A DNA stretch of 6,224 bases from Balneolaceae bacterium (GCA_007126675.1 SLAU01000243.1:1-6224); one strand, 5' to 3'. Shown: positions 1-6,024, counted from the first letter of the stretch. A program made the numbers and translations. Notes: generated by a model from the letters alone, not told the origin.

Positions 1-1
1 G

Positions 2-67
2 GGATCGGCCATTAGGCTCTTTAAAGATTTCGGTGAGATTCTGATGCCTGAAATTAAAAATAAGTGA
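2..67 (+). CDS. 3' end of an upstream gene (partial)
   Basis: An open frame runs in from the left edge and ends at TGA 65-67, giving 21 codons that end in FGEILMPEIKNK. The other two plus frames hit stops by position 15 and position 44. The residue mix, with an amphipathic helix and a charged tail, looks like a normal protein C-terminus. The ending loosely resembles the last helix of luciferase-like (LLM class) flavin monooxygenases, which often close with a phenylalanine-rich helix followed by a 'xxPxxr' tail. That resemblance is from memory and too short to count as identification. The rest of the gene is outside the window, and 21 codons could be open by chance. Confidence 0.4.
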   Translation, partial: GSAIRLFKDFGEILMPEIKNK

Positions 68-106
68 ACTGTTTAATTACTTACTTGATTCTTCTACACC
101 ACTGTT

Positions 107-137
107 TTGTGGCCAATGTGGATAAGTAATATATAAT
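107..137 (+). promoter_or_regulatory. Candidate promoter for the dsrE-glycosidase unit
   Basis: A TATAAT hexamer lies at 132-137, 60 nt before the DsrE start codon, with a weak -35-like TTGTGG at 107-112. The 19-nt spacer is longer than the ideal 17. The -10 match is perfect for a sigma-70 promoter, but the surrounding DNA is AT-rich and Bacteroidota housekeeping promoters use a different consensus. The position is right for driving the two downstream genes, because the stop of the upstream partial gene is at 65-67. Confidence 0.25.
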
Positions 138-197
138 TCAGCTCATCAAGTAATACCGTTCAGATTCGTGAATATTAACTTTTAAAAACCATAAATC

Positions 198-554
198 ATG
201 CAAAAAGTAGCAATAGTAATCCTGGCAGACATTGAAACCCATGAAGCATCCGGACGAGTCACCAATGCCCTGACAACGGCCAAAGAGCTTCAAGAAAATC
301 AGGACGAGGTAAAACTTATTTTCGACGGGGCTTCCGCAAGGTGGATTCCGGAACTTGAAGACGAAAATCACAAAATGCATCCCCTCTACAAATCAGTAAA
401 AGGCAATGTGGCAGGGGTATGTAAATTCTGTGCAAAAGCGTTCGGTGTGATTAATGAGATTAGAAAGACGGATGTTCTCCTGCTCGACGATTTTGAACAA
501 CATCCGAGTCTTCGAAAGTATATCGCAAACGGATATCAAATAATTACTTTTTGA
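198..554 (+). CDS. DsrE family protein
   Basis: The 118-residue protein has the full length and alpha/beta layout of a cytoplasmic DsrE/DsrF-like protein. It opens with a hydrophobic beta strand (KVAIVILAD, residues 3-11), continues with ETHEASGRVTNAL and the strand-plus-turn VKLIFDGA (38-45), and ends in GYQIITF. The central NVAGVCKFCAKAFGV (70-84) carries Cys75 and Cys78 as a CxxC pair. DsrE relatives such as TusD and DsrE carry persulfide sulfur on a conserved Cys, so a sulfur-relay or thiol-redox role is plausible. The partner and substrate are unknown, and this standalone subfamily is not a proven Tus component. The start lacks a Shine-Dalgarno site but matches the usual family N-terminus. 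The next gene starts 3 nt after the stop, so the two are very likely co-transcribed. The family call is firm; the function is open. Confidence 0.9.
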   Translation: MQKVAIVILADIETHEASGRVTNALTTAKELQENQDEVKLIFDGASARWIPELEDENHKMHPLYKSVKGNVAGVCKFCAKAFGVINEIRKTDVLLLDDFEQHPSLRKYIANGYQIITF

Positions 555-557
555 AAA

Positions 558-1919
558 ATGGACTCTATTTTTGATCCGGACAATAAGAGACCTCTTCAAG
601 TATTATCCAAAAAGGCAGAAAAGGTATTAGAGCGAAACTGGACAGGCTCTTTTACCAAACCTACTTCGCATCTATACCCATTTCAATGGTCCTGGGATTC
701 CGCATTTATTGCCATCGGATATGCCCACTATAAACCTGAAAGAGCAGTGCAAGAATTGAGATCCTTGTTCAGTGCACAGTGGGACAACGGTATGGTTCCT
801 CAAATTATCTTTTATGATTCCAGAGAAGCCGATAAATATTTTCCGGGGCCAGAATTCTGGCAAACAGAACTTGCGGAGAATGCACCCAAAATCCCGAAGA
901 CATCCGGTATTTGCCAGCCCCCTATTCATGCAACAGCTCTTCTGCATTTGTTGAAATACAGTCCGGATCAAAAAAAAGCGGAAGAATTTGCTAAAGAATT
1001 GTTTCCGAAATTAAAGAAGTGGCATGCTTATTTGTACCGTGAAAGAAATCCCTGGGATGAGGGGTTGGTTTATATTCGACATCCCTGGGGTTCGGGGCAG
1101 GATAATTCCCCGCTATGGGATGAAGTTTTAAAAAGAATAAATCTTGGTCCGGATGAAATACCGGAATATGAACGTAAAGACACAGAATTGATCCATGTTG
1201 ATGAACGGCCATCAGATTATGACTATGACCGGTATGTTTACCTGCTCGATTTTTTCCGCAAACGAAATTATAACGAAGAAAAAATCAGAGAGGATGACTG
1301 CCCCTTTTTAATTCAGGATGTGCTGTTCAATACGCTTTTATGCCGGGCACATTTTGATCTTGCAGATATTGCTGAACGAATTGGTAAAAACCCGGAGCCT
1401 TTTCGGGCACAGGCCCGTCAAACTGCTGAAGCAATGAACCAAAAATTGTGGGATCAAAAACATGACATGTATATTAACTACAATATAAACAGTGGTGAAC
1501 AGGTTCATGCCCATGTGTTAGCAGGATTTTTACCTCTCTTTGCAGGAATCCCTGATAAATCACGGGCACAAAAAATGTTTGATTACCTGAATACAAAATG
1601 CTTCTGCAGAATGGATGAGAACTGCCTGGCAGCACCAAGTTATGATCGCAGCGGGACAGGATATTCAAAAACCCAATATTGGAGAGGCCCTATCTGGATA
1701 AACATGAACTGGATGCTGGCTGAAGGACTGGATCGATATGGATATTCCGGCTATGCGGAAAAAGTGAGAGAGTCAATTCTGGAACTGGCATCTAACAGCG
1801 GTTTCCACGAATATTTCGATCCTGATAGCGGTAAAGGATACGGTACAGATAATTTTTCCTGGACAGCCGCACTGCTGATTGATATCGTTGAAAGGTATAG
1901 AGATAGTGATTTACCCTGA
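558..1919 (+). CDS. MGH1-like (GH63-type) glycoside hydrolase, possible glucosyl/mannosylglycerate hydrolase
   Basis: This 453-residue protein is built like the (alpha/alpha)6-barrel hydrolases of the GH63/MGH1 group, which include bacterial mannosylglycerate and glucosylglycerate hydrolases. Substrate-loop motifs appear in order: YPFQWSWDSAF (40-50), GMVPQIIF (78-85), GICQPPIHA (117-125), then HPWGSGQDNSPLWD (175-188). Asp182 sits in the place of the family's general acid. YWRGPIWINMNWM (374-386) follows, then GFHEYFDPDSGKGYG (415-429), where Glu418 is the expected general base. As I recall, the Thermus mannosylglycerate hydrolase uses Asp182 and Glu419, nearly the same numbers. No signal peptide is visible, so the enzyme is probably cytoplasmic, as expected for breakdown of a compatible solute. 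Length and ends look complete. The start lies 3 nt after the DsrE stop with no Shine-Dalgarno site, which suggests coupled translation. The exact substrate (mannosylglycerate, glucosylglycerate, trehalose-like or another sugar) cannot be read from the sequence. Confidence 0.88.
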   Translation: MDSIFDPDNKRPLQVLSKKAEKVLERNWTGSFTKPTSHLYPFQWSWDSAFIAIGYAHYKPERAVQELRSLFSAQWDNGMVPQIIFYDSREADKYFPGPEFWQTELAENAPKIPKTSGICQPPIHATALLHLLKYSPDQKKAEEFAKELFPKLKKWHAYLYRERNPWDEGLVYIRHPWGSGQDNSPLWDEVLKRINLGPDEIPEYERKDTELIHVDERPSDYDYDRYVYLLDFFRKRNYNEEKIREDDCPFLIQDVLFNTLLCRAHFDLADIAERIGKNPEPFRAQARQTAEAMNQKLWDQKHDMYINYNINSGEQVHAHVLAGFLPLFAGIPDKSRAQKMFDYLNTKCFCRMDENCLAAPSYDRSGTGYSKTQYWRGPIWINMNWMLAEGLDRYGYSGYAEKVRESILELASNSGFHEYFDPDSGKGYGTDNFSWTAALLIDIVERYRDSDLP

Positions 1920-1926
1920 TAGTTCA

Positions 1927-2043
1927 CTAAACAATTGTGAGTGTAAATTTATCCTCTCCTGTAAGATCGATAAAGCTGCACCGAATCGCATTTGCACTTG
2001 GAAAGAACTCTGATTGAATTTCCGTGAGATTGTTGGCAATCAA
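1927..2043 (-). other. Coding-like 38-codon remnant, faintly BolA-like
   Basis: On the minus strand the frame directly after the CMD gene stays open from a TTG at 2043-2041 to a TAG at 1929-1927. It reads LTEIQSEFFPSANAIRCSF, then IDLTGEDKFTLTIV. The residue pattern (helix, then two beta strands around an 'LTG' turn) resembles the middle of a BolA/YrbA-type domain, but the characteristic VS..F continuation is absent. There is no ATG, and the TTG overlaps the TGA stop of the CMD gene. It may be a decayed gene fragment, a very short coupled ORF or chance. Otherwise this 120-nt gap between two converging genes has no terminator with a T-tract. Confidence 0.2.
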
Positions 2044-2597
2044 TACTTATACCCTTTCATCTCCTCTTCCGAAAACTCCACGCCTAAACCAAGCACCATC
2101 CTGTTTACGAAATTGAAATAGGCGATCACCTGAACGGCATCCAGGATGGCGCGGTCTTTGAGCCCTGAACTTTGCAGTGCCTCAACTTCACCGGAGTAAT
2201 CAGAGTTTTTGTTGAGTGTAAGCTGTTCGGCCAGGTTACAGAGCAGCTGATCAGTTTCGGAGAGAATAAGCTTTGATCGGTCGTTTACAAGCTGACGCGT
2301 TTTCTCCTCATCTTTCCAATAAGCCAGAAGCGCCTGCTCGTGGTGATTAATGCAGTAGGCGCAACGATTGGCCGCCGAAGTAACAACCCCAAGCATCTCG
2401 CGCTGGTAGCGGCGCAGCGGCGATTTGCCAAACATGATGGTCATATATAATTCCATATGCGCAACAAGGGCTTCCGGGTTCAGGCTCTGGATTTTGTGAA
2501 CCTCAGCGATTTTACCTCTGGTTTCAACAAGGTTTTCGTAGGTCTCTTTTAATTCTCCTTCCGCTTGTTCCGGTTCAATCGTCTGTATGTATGCCAT
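2040..2597 (-). CDS. Peroxidase-related carboxymuconolactone decarboxylase family protein (AhpD fold)
   Basis: The 185-residue protein matches the 'uncharacterized peroxidase-related enzyme' branch of the CMD/AhpD superfamily in length and pattern. The N-terminal IQTIEPEQAEGELKETYENL is the typical opening. The catalytic core is QREMLGVVTSAANRCAYC followed by INHHEQAL. Glu67, Cys79, Cys82 and His86 keep the same spacing (12, 3 and 4 residues) as Glu118, Cys130, Cys133 and His137 of mycobacterial AhpD, where the cysteine pair reduces a peroxiredoxin. A thiol-disulfide or alkylhydroperoxidase role is therefore likely, though the partner is unknown. No signal peptide is present, so it should be cytoplasmic. 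The helix at 150-171 is the usual C-terminal packing helix. The gene is divergent from the DUF3179 gene across a 150-bp region with a Fur-like palindrome. The ATG start has no Shine-Dalgarno site but fits the family N-terminus. Confidence 0.87.
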   Translation of the reverse strand: MAYIQTIEPEQAEGELKETYENLVETRGKIAEVHKIQSLNPEALVAHMELYMTIMFGKSPLRRYQREMLGVVTSAANRCAYCINHHEQALLAYWKDEEKTRQLVNDRSKLILSETDQLLCNLAEQLTLNKNSDYSGEVEALQSSGLKDRAILDAVQVIAYFNFVNRMVLGLGVEFSEEEMKGYKY

Positions 2598-2634
2598 AAT
2601 TAATCACATTTGATTTTCGGTCACTTTTCTGCTG

Positions 2635-2647
2635 AATGATAATCATT
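2635..2647. promoter_or_regulatory. Fur-box-like palindrome in the divergent intergenic region
   Basis: AATGATAATCATT is a perfect 6-1-6 inverted repeat and is identical to the central 13 bases of the classical 19-bp Fur consensus. The outer three bases match poorly (14 of 19 overall). It lies 38 bp upstream of the CMD start (minus strand) and 100 bp upstream of the DUF3179 start, close enough to control both divergent genes. On the minus strand it contains TATCAT, which could be a -10 element that a bound repressor would cover. A Fur, PerR or Zur family regulator is the natural candidate. No confident -35/-10 pair was found in the region. Confidence 0.5.
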
Positions 2648-2721
2648 TCCGCTGCGATTCATGAAATCTATATCAACTTGTTACAGAATCGTTATGGACA
2701 CACACATCTAATTCCATTTCT

Positions 2722-2745
2722 TAATTGAAAAACAAAACTCAATTA
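2722..2745 (+). promoter_or_regulatory. Short inverted repeat just upstream of the DUF3179 gene
   Basis: TAATTGA at 2722-2728 and TCAATTA at 2739-2745 are exact inverse complements separated by 10 A-rich bases, ending 2 nt before the ATG at 2748. It could be an operator half-site pair or a weak 5'-UTR hairpin that affects ribosome access. The arms are AT-rich and only 7 bp long, so chance is possible. Confidence 0.2.
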
Positions 2746-2747
2746 CA

Positions 2748-3857
2748 ATGTTATTAAAAATAAAGTCTTTAACAGTATTTCTATTTTCACTCACACTCAT
2801 TCTCACCGCATGCAATGTGGACGCGCAACAGTTACCGGGATTTGATACAAATCTCGAAAAGCGCAGCATTGATCTAAATGAACTAATCGACGGCGGGCCG
2901 GGCAAAGACGGGATTCCCTCTATTGATAATCCAAAATTTGTAAGCCAGGAGGAAGCTTCCCAATGGCTGCAAGGCCAGGAACCTGTTATTTCTCTTGAAG
3001 TAAACGGAGAAGCCCGTGCCTACCCCATACAGATACTCATGTGGCATGAAATTGCCAACGATGAGCTGGGAGGCGTACCGGTTTCCGTTACATTTTGCCC
3101 ACTATGCTACTCCGCGATTGTATTTGATCGTCGTCACGACGGAGAGGTGTTAGAATTCGGAGTTTCCGGCTTTCTTCGTAAATCAGATATGATTATGTAC
3201 GACCGCAAAACGGAAAGCCTCTGGCAGCAGTTTTCGGGCGAAGCGCTTGTGGGCGACTACACAGGTGATTTACTGACCATCCTGCCTAGCCAGTTGATCT
3301 CTTTTGAACAGTTCAGAGAAACCCATCCAGACGCGCCGGTACTTTCCAGGGAAACAGGTCATCGGAGAAATTACGGCCAAAATCCCTATGCAGGATATGA
3401 TGACATCAATAACTCTCCGTTTTTGCTGGATGAAGAGGTGCCGGGTGAAATCAGCCCGATGGAGAAAGTGGTTGGTGTGCGCACCGAACAGGAAATGAAA
3501 GGATATACCTATAGTATTACCAGCGAGCAACGTGTGTTACATGATGAAGTTGGTGGCAAACCTATCGTAATATTTCATCTTGATGGAATGGCCTCGGCAA
3601 TGGATAACCGAACAATCCACCGTTCGCGCGACGACGGGGCTACCGGTGTATTTTCCCCTCTGCTTGATGGTGAAAAGCTTGAATTTGAGTACAGGAATGG
3701 AGAAATCAGGGATAAAAATACTAACAGCACCTGGAATATTTCCGGCAGAGCCGTATCGGGGCCACTGAAGGGTAAACAACTGGAAACGATGCTCTACGGT
3801 GATTACTTCGCCTTTGCATGGCTGGTATTTTACCCGGAAACGAATATGATGAAGTAG
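2748..3857 (+). CDS. DUF3179 domain-containing lipoprotein
   Basis: The 369-residue protein starts with a lipoprotein signal: Lys4 and Lys6, a hydrophobic stretch 8-19, and the lipobox LTAC with Cys22 as the acylation site. It should be anchored on the outside of a membrane, in the periplasm or on the outer membrane. The mature part is a full DUF3179 domain: ARAYPIQILMWHEIAND (89-105), VTFCPLCYSAIVFDR (114-128), SLWQQFSGEALVGDYTG (158-173), FEQFRETHPDAPVLS (186-200), YGQNPYAGY (209-217) and the closing FAFAWLVFYPETNMM (354-368). Cys117 and Cys120 form a CxxC pair with His100 nearby, suggesting redox or metal chemistry, but no biochemical function is known for the family. Some relatives are annotated as possible selenoproteins; here both positions are TGC cysteine codons. 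The start has no Shine-Dalgarno site. The AraC-type gene begins one base after the stop, so the two form an operon. Confidence 0.9.
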   Translation: MLLKIKSLTVFLFSLTLILTACNVDAQQLPGFDTNLEKRSIDLNELIDGGPGKDGIPSIDNPKFVSQEEASQWLQGQEPVISLEVNGEARAYPIQILMWHEIANDELGGVPVSVTFCPLCYSAIVFDRRHDGEVLEFGVSGFLRKSDMIMYDRKTESLWQQFSGEALVGDYTGDLLTILPSQLISFEQFRETHPDAPVLSRETGHRRNYGQNPYAGYDDINNSPFLLDEEVPGEISPMEKVVGVRTEQEMKGYTYSITSEQRVLHDEVGGKPIVIFHLDGMASAMDNRTIHRSRDDGATGVFSPLLDGEKLEFEYRNGEIRDKNTNSTWNISGRAVSGPLKGKQLETMLYGDYFAFAWLVFYPETNMMK

Positions 3858-3858
3858 C

Positions 3859-4707
3859 ATGAAAGAATTCACAAATCCTGAAATAAACGCGCGATTTGCA
3901 ATCGCACGTGGATTTCCGGCCCAATACGTGAATAGCGGTAATTATATGATGTTTCTCTGGAATGATGGAGAAAAACCGCTGTACGTTCATATCGATGAAC
4001 GTAAAATGGAGCTAAATCCCGGTCAGCTTTTGTGTACCACTTACCTCCATAAAGTCCATATTGACAATTCAGCCGATAGCCTGAAAAGTCTCTTTTTTAA
4101 CCGCGAATTTTACTGCGTACATACCTACGACAGCGAGGTGTCGTGCAACGGGCTGCTCTTCTTCGGTTCAAACAGTTCTCCGGTTTTGAAACTGGACGAT
4201 GATGAGCGTTCAACAATCCGGACTCTATTTTCCGTGCTAGAAGAAGAGTTTTCGGTGGCCGATTCGAACCAGGAAGAGATGCTCCGGATTTTGTTAAAAA
4301 GGCTGATCATCAGGTGCACCCGGCTGGCAAGAAAACAGATCCTGAAAAGTGACGAAAATCAGGGTGATATAGATCTCATAAGGGAATTTAACGTTTTGGT
4401 TGAGGAACATTTCAAGACAAAAAAATCGGTGAAGGAGTACGCCGAACTGATGTATAAATCACCCAAAACGATAACCAATGTATTCGGTAAATACTCCGAA
4501 GAGTCACCCCTGCGCGTAATCCATAACAGGGTGATTATGGAGGCCAAACGGCTTCTGTTTTATACGGACAAATCTGCCAAAGAAATAGGCTACGAGCTGG
4601 GTTACAAAGACCCGGCGCAGTTTAGCAAATTGTTCAAAAACGTTGTGGGTATGACTACCACAGAATTTAAGAACAGCAAAAATGTAACCCCGGTCGGGCA
4701 AAATTGA
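3859..4707 (+). CDS. AraC family transcriptional regulator
   Basis: The 282-residue protein has the two-domain layout of Bacteroidota AraC regulators. Residues 1 to about 110 form a cupin-like sensing domain with short beta strands (YMMFLWNDGEKPLYVHID, 29-46; ELNPGQLLC, 51-59). Residues 115-165 are a helical linker with repeated Glu, Leu and Arg. The C-terminal DNA-binding domain holds two helix-turn-helix units: SVKEYAELMYKSPKTITNVF (190-209) and SAKEIGYELGYKDPAQFSKL (239-258), then FKNVVGMTTTEFK, which replaces the common 'G.sP..yR' ending. The ligand is unknown. The ATG lies one base after the DUF3179 stop, so translation is probably coupled, and the regulator likely controls its own operon, the following AhpD-like operon, or both. 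Length and both ends look complete. A possible Bacteroidota-type promoter for the next unit lies just after its stop. Confidence 0.9.
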   Translation: MKEFTNPEINARFAIARGFPAQYVNSGNYMMFLWNDGEKPLYVHIDERKMELNPGQLLCTTYLHKVHIDNSADSLKSLFFNREFYCVHTYDSEVSCNGLLFFGSNSSPVLKLDDDERSTIRTLFSVLEEEFSVADSNQEEMLRILLKRLIIRCTRLARKQILKSDENQGDIDLIREFNVLVEEHFKTKKSVKEYAELMYKSPKTITNVFGKYSEESPLRVIHNRVIMEAKRLLFYTDKSAKEIGYELGYKDPAQFSKLFKNVVGMTTTEFKNSKNVTPVGQN

Positions 4708-4730
4708 CAACTCACCGTGTACTACTGCCA

Positions 4731-4761
4731 TTTTCTGGGGAGGCACATCAGCTTATGTTTA
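4731..4761 (+). promoter_or_regulatory. Candidate Bacteroidota-type promoter for the AhpD-like/membrane protein unit
   Basis: TATGTTTA at 4754-4761 matches the Bacteroidota -7 element (TAnnTTTG) except for the last base. A TTTT at 4731-4734 lies 19 nt upstream, where TTTG is expected. The spacing is within the normal range. The start codon is 48 nt downstream, after an A-rich leader. Both elements carry one mismatch, so this is only a candidate. Confidence 0.25.
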
Positions 4762-4795
4762 TCTCAGATTCAAACAAAACAAATAAACAAACAAC

Positions 4796-4800
4796 GAGGT
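4796..4800 (+). promoter_or_regulatory. Ribosome binding site of the AhpD-like gene
   Basis: GAGGT ends 8 nt before the ATG at 4809 and follows a long A/C-rich leader. Most other starts in this window have no Shine-Dalgarno sequence, so this site supports the chosen start and suggests that the unit is translated well. Confidence 0.6.
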
Positions 4801-4808
4801 AAACAATT

Positions 4809-5357
4809 ATGAGACCTTTTGATGTACCAACACGCGACGAAGTAACAGAACAAAACCAGCAGATTTTTGATGATCTGAAATCCAAAGTCGGATTTGTTCC
4901 TAATATTTATGCAACATATGCCTATTCGGAACATGCCCCGGCGAGATATCTTGCTTTTGCAAATGGCAAGACATCACTTAACAACAAAGAGAAAGAAGTT
5001 ATAAACCTTGCAGTTAGCCAGGTAAACGGCTGCAGCTACTGCCAGGCGGCTCATACCGCAATCGGCAAAATGAACGGCTTCACCGAAGAGCAAACTGTTG
5101 AGCTGCGTCAGGGCCGCGCCCCCTTCAGCGAAAAACTGGATGCGCTTGCCAAACTGGCGAAAAGCATTACCGAAAGTCGTGGAAATATCAGTGATGAGAT
5201 TCTGGCCAACTTTTTCGATGCCGGATACACCAAAGAAAACCTGGTGGATGTGATCCTGAATATCGGGGATAAAACCACTACCAACCTTCTGCACAATGTA
5301 ACCGACATTCCGGTCGATTTCCCCGAAGCCCCGGAATTAACAGAAACCGTAAGCTAA
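4809..5357 (+). CDS. Carboxymuconolactone decarboxylase family protein (AhpD-like)
   Basis: The 182-residue protein is a second CMD/AhpD-fold protein, different in sequence from the one at 2040-2597. It starts with RPFDVPTRDEVTEQNQQIFD and KVGFVPNIYATYAYSEHAPA (26-45), which is typical of the AhpD-like subgroup found with other oxidative-stress genes. The core LNNKEKEVINLAVSQVNGCSYC (57-78) carries Glu63, Cys75, Cys78 and then His82, with the same 12-3-4 spacing as mycobacterial AhpD. This supports a CxxC thiol-peroxidase or peroxiredoxin-reductase function. LVDVILNIGDKTTTNLLHNV (145-164) is the C-terminal helix pair. No signal peptide or membrane segment is seen, so it is probably cytoplasmic and oligomeric like its relatives. 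A clear Shine-Dalgarno site supports the start. The membrane protein gene starts 14 nt after the stop, so the two form an operon. The physiological substrate is unknown. Confidence 0.88.
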   Translation: MRPFDVPTRDEVTEQNQQIFDDLKSKVGFVPNIYATYAYSEHAPARYLAFANGKTSLNNKEKEVINLAVSQVNGCSYCQAAHTAIGKMNGFTEEQTVELRQGRAPFSEKLDALAKLAKSITESRGNISDEILANFFDAGYTKENLVDVILNIGDKTTTNLLHNVTDIPVDFPEAPELTETVS

Positions 5358-5364
5358 GGGAGGA
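5358..5364 (+). promoter_or_regulatory. Strong ribosome binding site of the membrane protein gene
   Basis: GGGAGGA begins at the base after the upstream TAA and ends 7 nt before the ATG at 5372. It is the best Shine-Dalgarno match in the window and fixes the start of the small membrane protein. Confidence 0.65.
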
Positions 5365-5371
5365 TCACGAT

Positions 5372-5794
5372 ATGCATACCATTAACTGGAAAGACGCGAT
5401 TCTCGCAGGATTATTAGGAACCATTCTGTTCGACCTGTTCGGGCTTGTAATGGGAATGGGCTGGTGGGATATCCCCAGCCTGTTGGGTGAACAAACCGGC
5501 CTTGGGCTGGCATACGGCGTATTTGGCCACTTCAGTAACGGAGCGTTACTGGCCATTCTTTATGCAGGTATTGCACCCTCACTTTTTGGACCCACATGGC
5601 TGCGACCTTTCATTTTTATTACCGCACAGGTTGTAGCTCTCGTATGGTTCTTCATGTTTCCGCTTGTGGGAGCCGGAGTGATGGGGCTTGATGCAGGAAT
5701 AGATATGACCATCGGTTCACTTGTACGCCACTGGGTATATGTACTCCCTTATATCTTCATTATTAACAAGGGAATTTTTGGTAAGGAAGGATAA
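5372..5794 (+). CDS. Four-helix integral membrane protein, DUF6789-like
   Basis: The 140-residue protein is strongly hydrophobic, with about four membrane segments at residues 8-29, 48-70, 78-100 and 111-132. Recognisable family patterns are GLLGTILFDL (13-22), WWDIPSLLG (31-39), VFGHFSNGALLAILYAGIA (50-68) and FPLVGAGVMGLDAGI (96-110), followed by LVRHWVYVLPYIFI. From memory these match the DUF6789 family of small membrane proteins, which have no known function. His53 and His120 lie in or near membrane segments and might bind a ligand or cofactor, but there is no direct evidence. No catalytic motif is seen. The gene follows the AhpD-like gene by 14 nt with a strong ribosome binding site, and an intrinsic terminator follows 26 nt after its stop, so it is the last gene of the unit. 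A functional link to the AhpD-like enzyme is inferred only from this arrangement. Confidence 0.82.
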   Translation: MHTINWKDAILAGLLGTILFDLFGLVMGMGWWDIPSLLGEQTGLGLAYGVFGHFSNGALLAILYAGIAPSLFGPTWLRPFIFITAQVVALVWFFMFPLVGAGVMGLDAGIDMTIGSLVRHWVYVLPYIFIINKGIFGKEG

Positions 5795-5820
5795 CGAAGA
5801 TTCCATACATCCCATCGCTT

Positions 5821-5857
5821 AAAGGTGCCATTCCGGAAGGGGTGGCACCTTTTTTTT
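5821..5857 (+). terminator. Strong intrinsic terminator
   Basis: AAAGGTGCCA (5821-5830) and TGGCACCTTT (5843-5852) form a perfect 10-bp stem around a 12-nt loop (5831-5842), and the run of T continues to 5857. It follows the stop of the membrane protein gene by 26 nt and ends the AhpD-like/membrane protein unit. Confidence 0.93.
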
Positions 5858-5940
5858 ATGCTTATATCAGACCTGCATGACCTGACATTATCCTAAAAGT
5901 AAATCAATTTATGAACCAGCTTAAATAATTTAGACATTTA

Positions 5941-5979
5941 ATCCCTCTCTATTTTTTAGAGAGGGATGATAGGGTGAGT
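5941..5979 (+). repeat. REP-like hairpin 1
   Basis: ATCCCTCTCTA (5941-5951) and TAGAGAGGGAT (5957-5967) form a perfect 11-bp stem with a 5-T loop. After a 4-nt spacer comes AGGGTGAGT (5971-5979). The layout, a C/T-rich arm, a G/A-rich arm, a short spacer and a G-rich tag, is the same as in the two hairpins downstream, although the sequence differs. There is no T-tract, so it is unlikely to be a terminator. Confidence 0.6.
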
Positions 5980-6024
5980 CAGAAGAATAAATCTAAATTA
6001 ACGTGAGTTCGAGATAAGAATTCA

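Noticed and set aside
138..380. Minus-strand open frame overlapping the DsrE gene start
   Set aside because: It overlaps a conserved gene, has no family resemblance and covers the DsrE promoter region.
1925..1943. Imperfect palindrome around ACAATTGT after the glycosidase gene
   Set aside because: The stem is interrupted and AT-rich and no T-tract follows, so it does not qualify as a terminator or a clear operator.
3096..3107. Possible selenocysteine site in the FCPLC motif of the DUF3179 protein
   Set aside because: Both positions are TGC cysteine codons with no in-frame TGA, so this copy is a normal cysteine protein.
3270..3530. Minus-strand open frame inside the DUF3179 gene, with others like it inside every gene of the window
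   Set aside because: It is fully antisense to a well-supported gene, has no recognisable domain, and its residue mix looks like a reverse translation shadow.
4704..4709. Perfect -35 hexamer TTGACA at the end of the AraC gene
   Set aside because: No -10-like hexamer occurs 16-18 nt downstream, so it does not make a promoter by itself.
4974..5294. 106-codon minus-strand open frame inside the AhpD-like gene
   Set aside because: It is antisense to a gene with clear catalytic motifs, its residues look random and it has no start signal.
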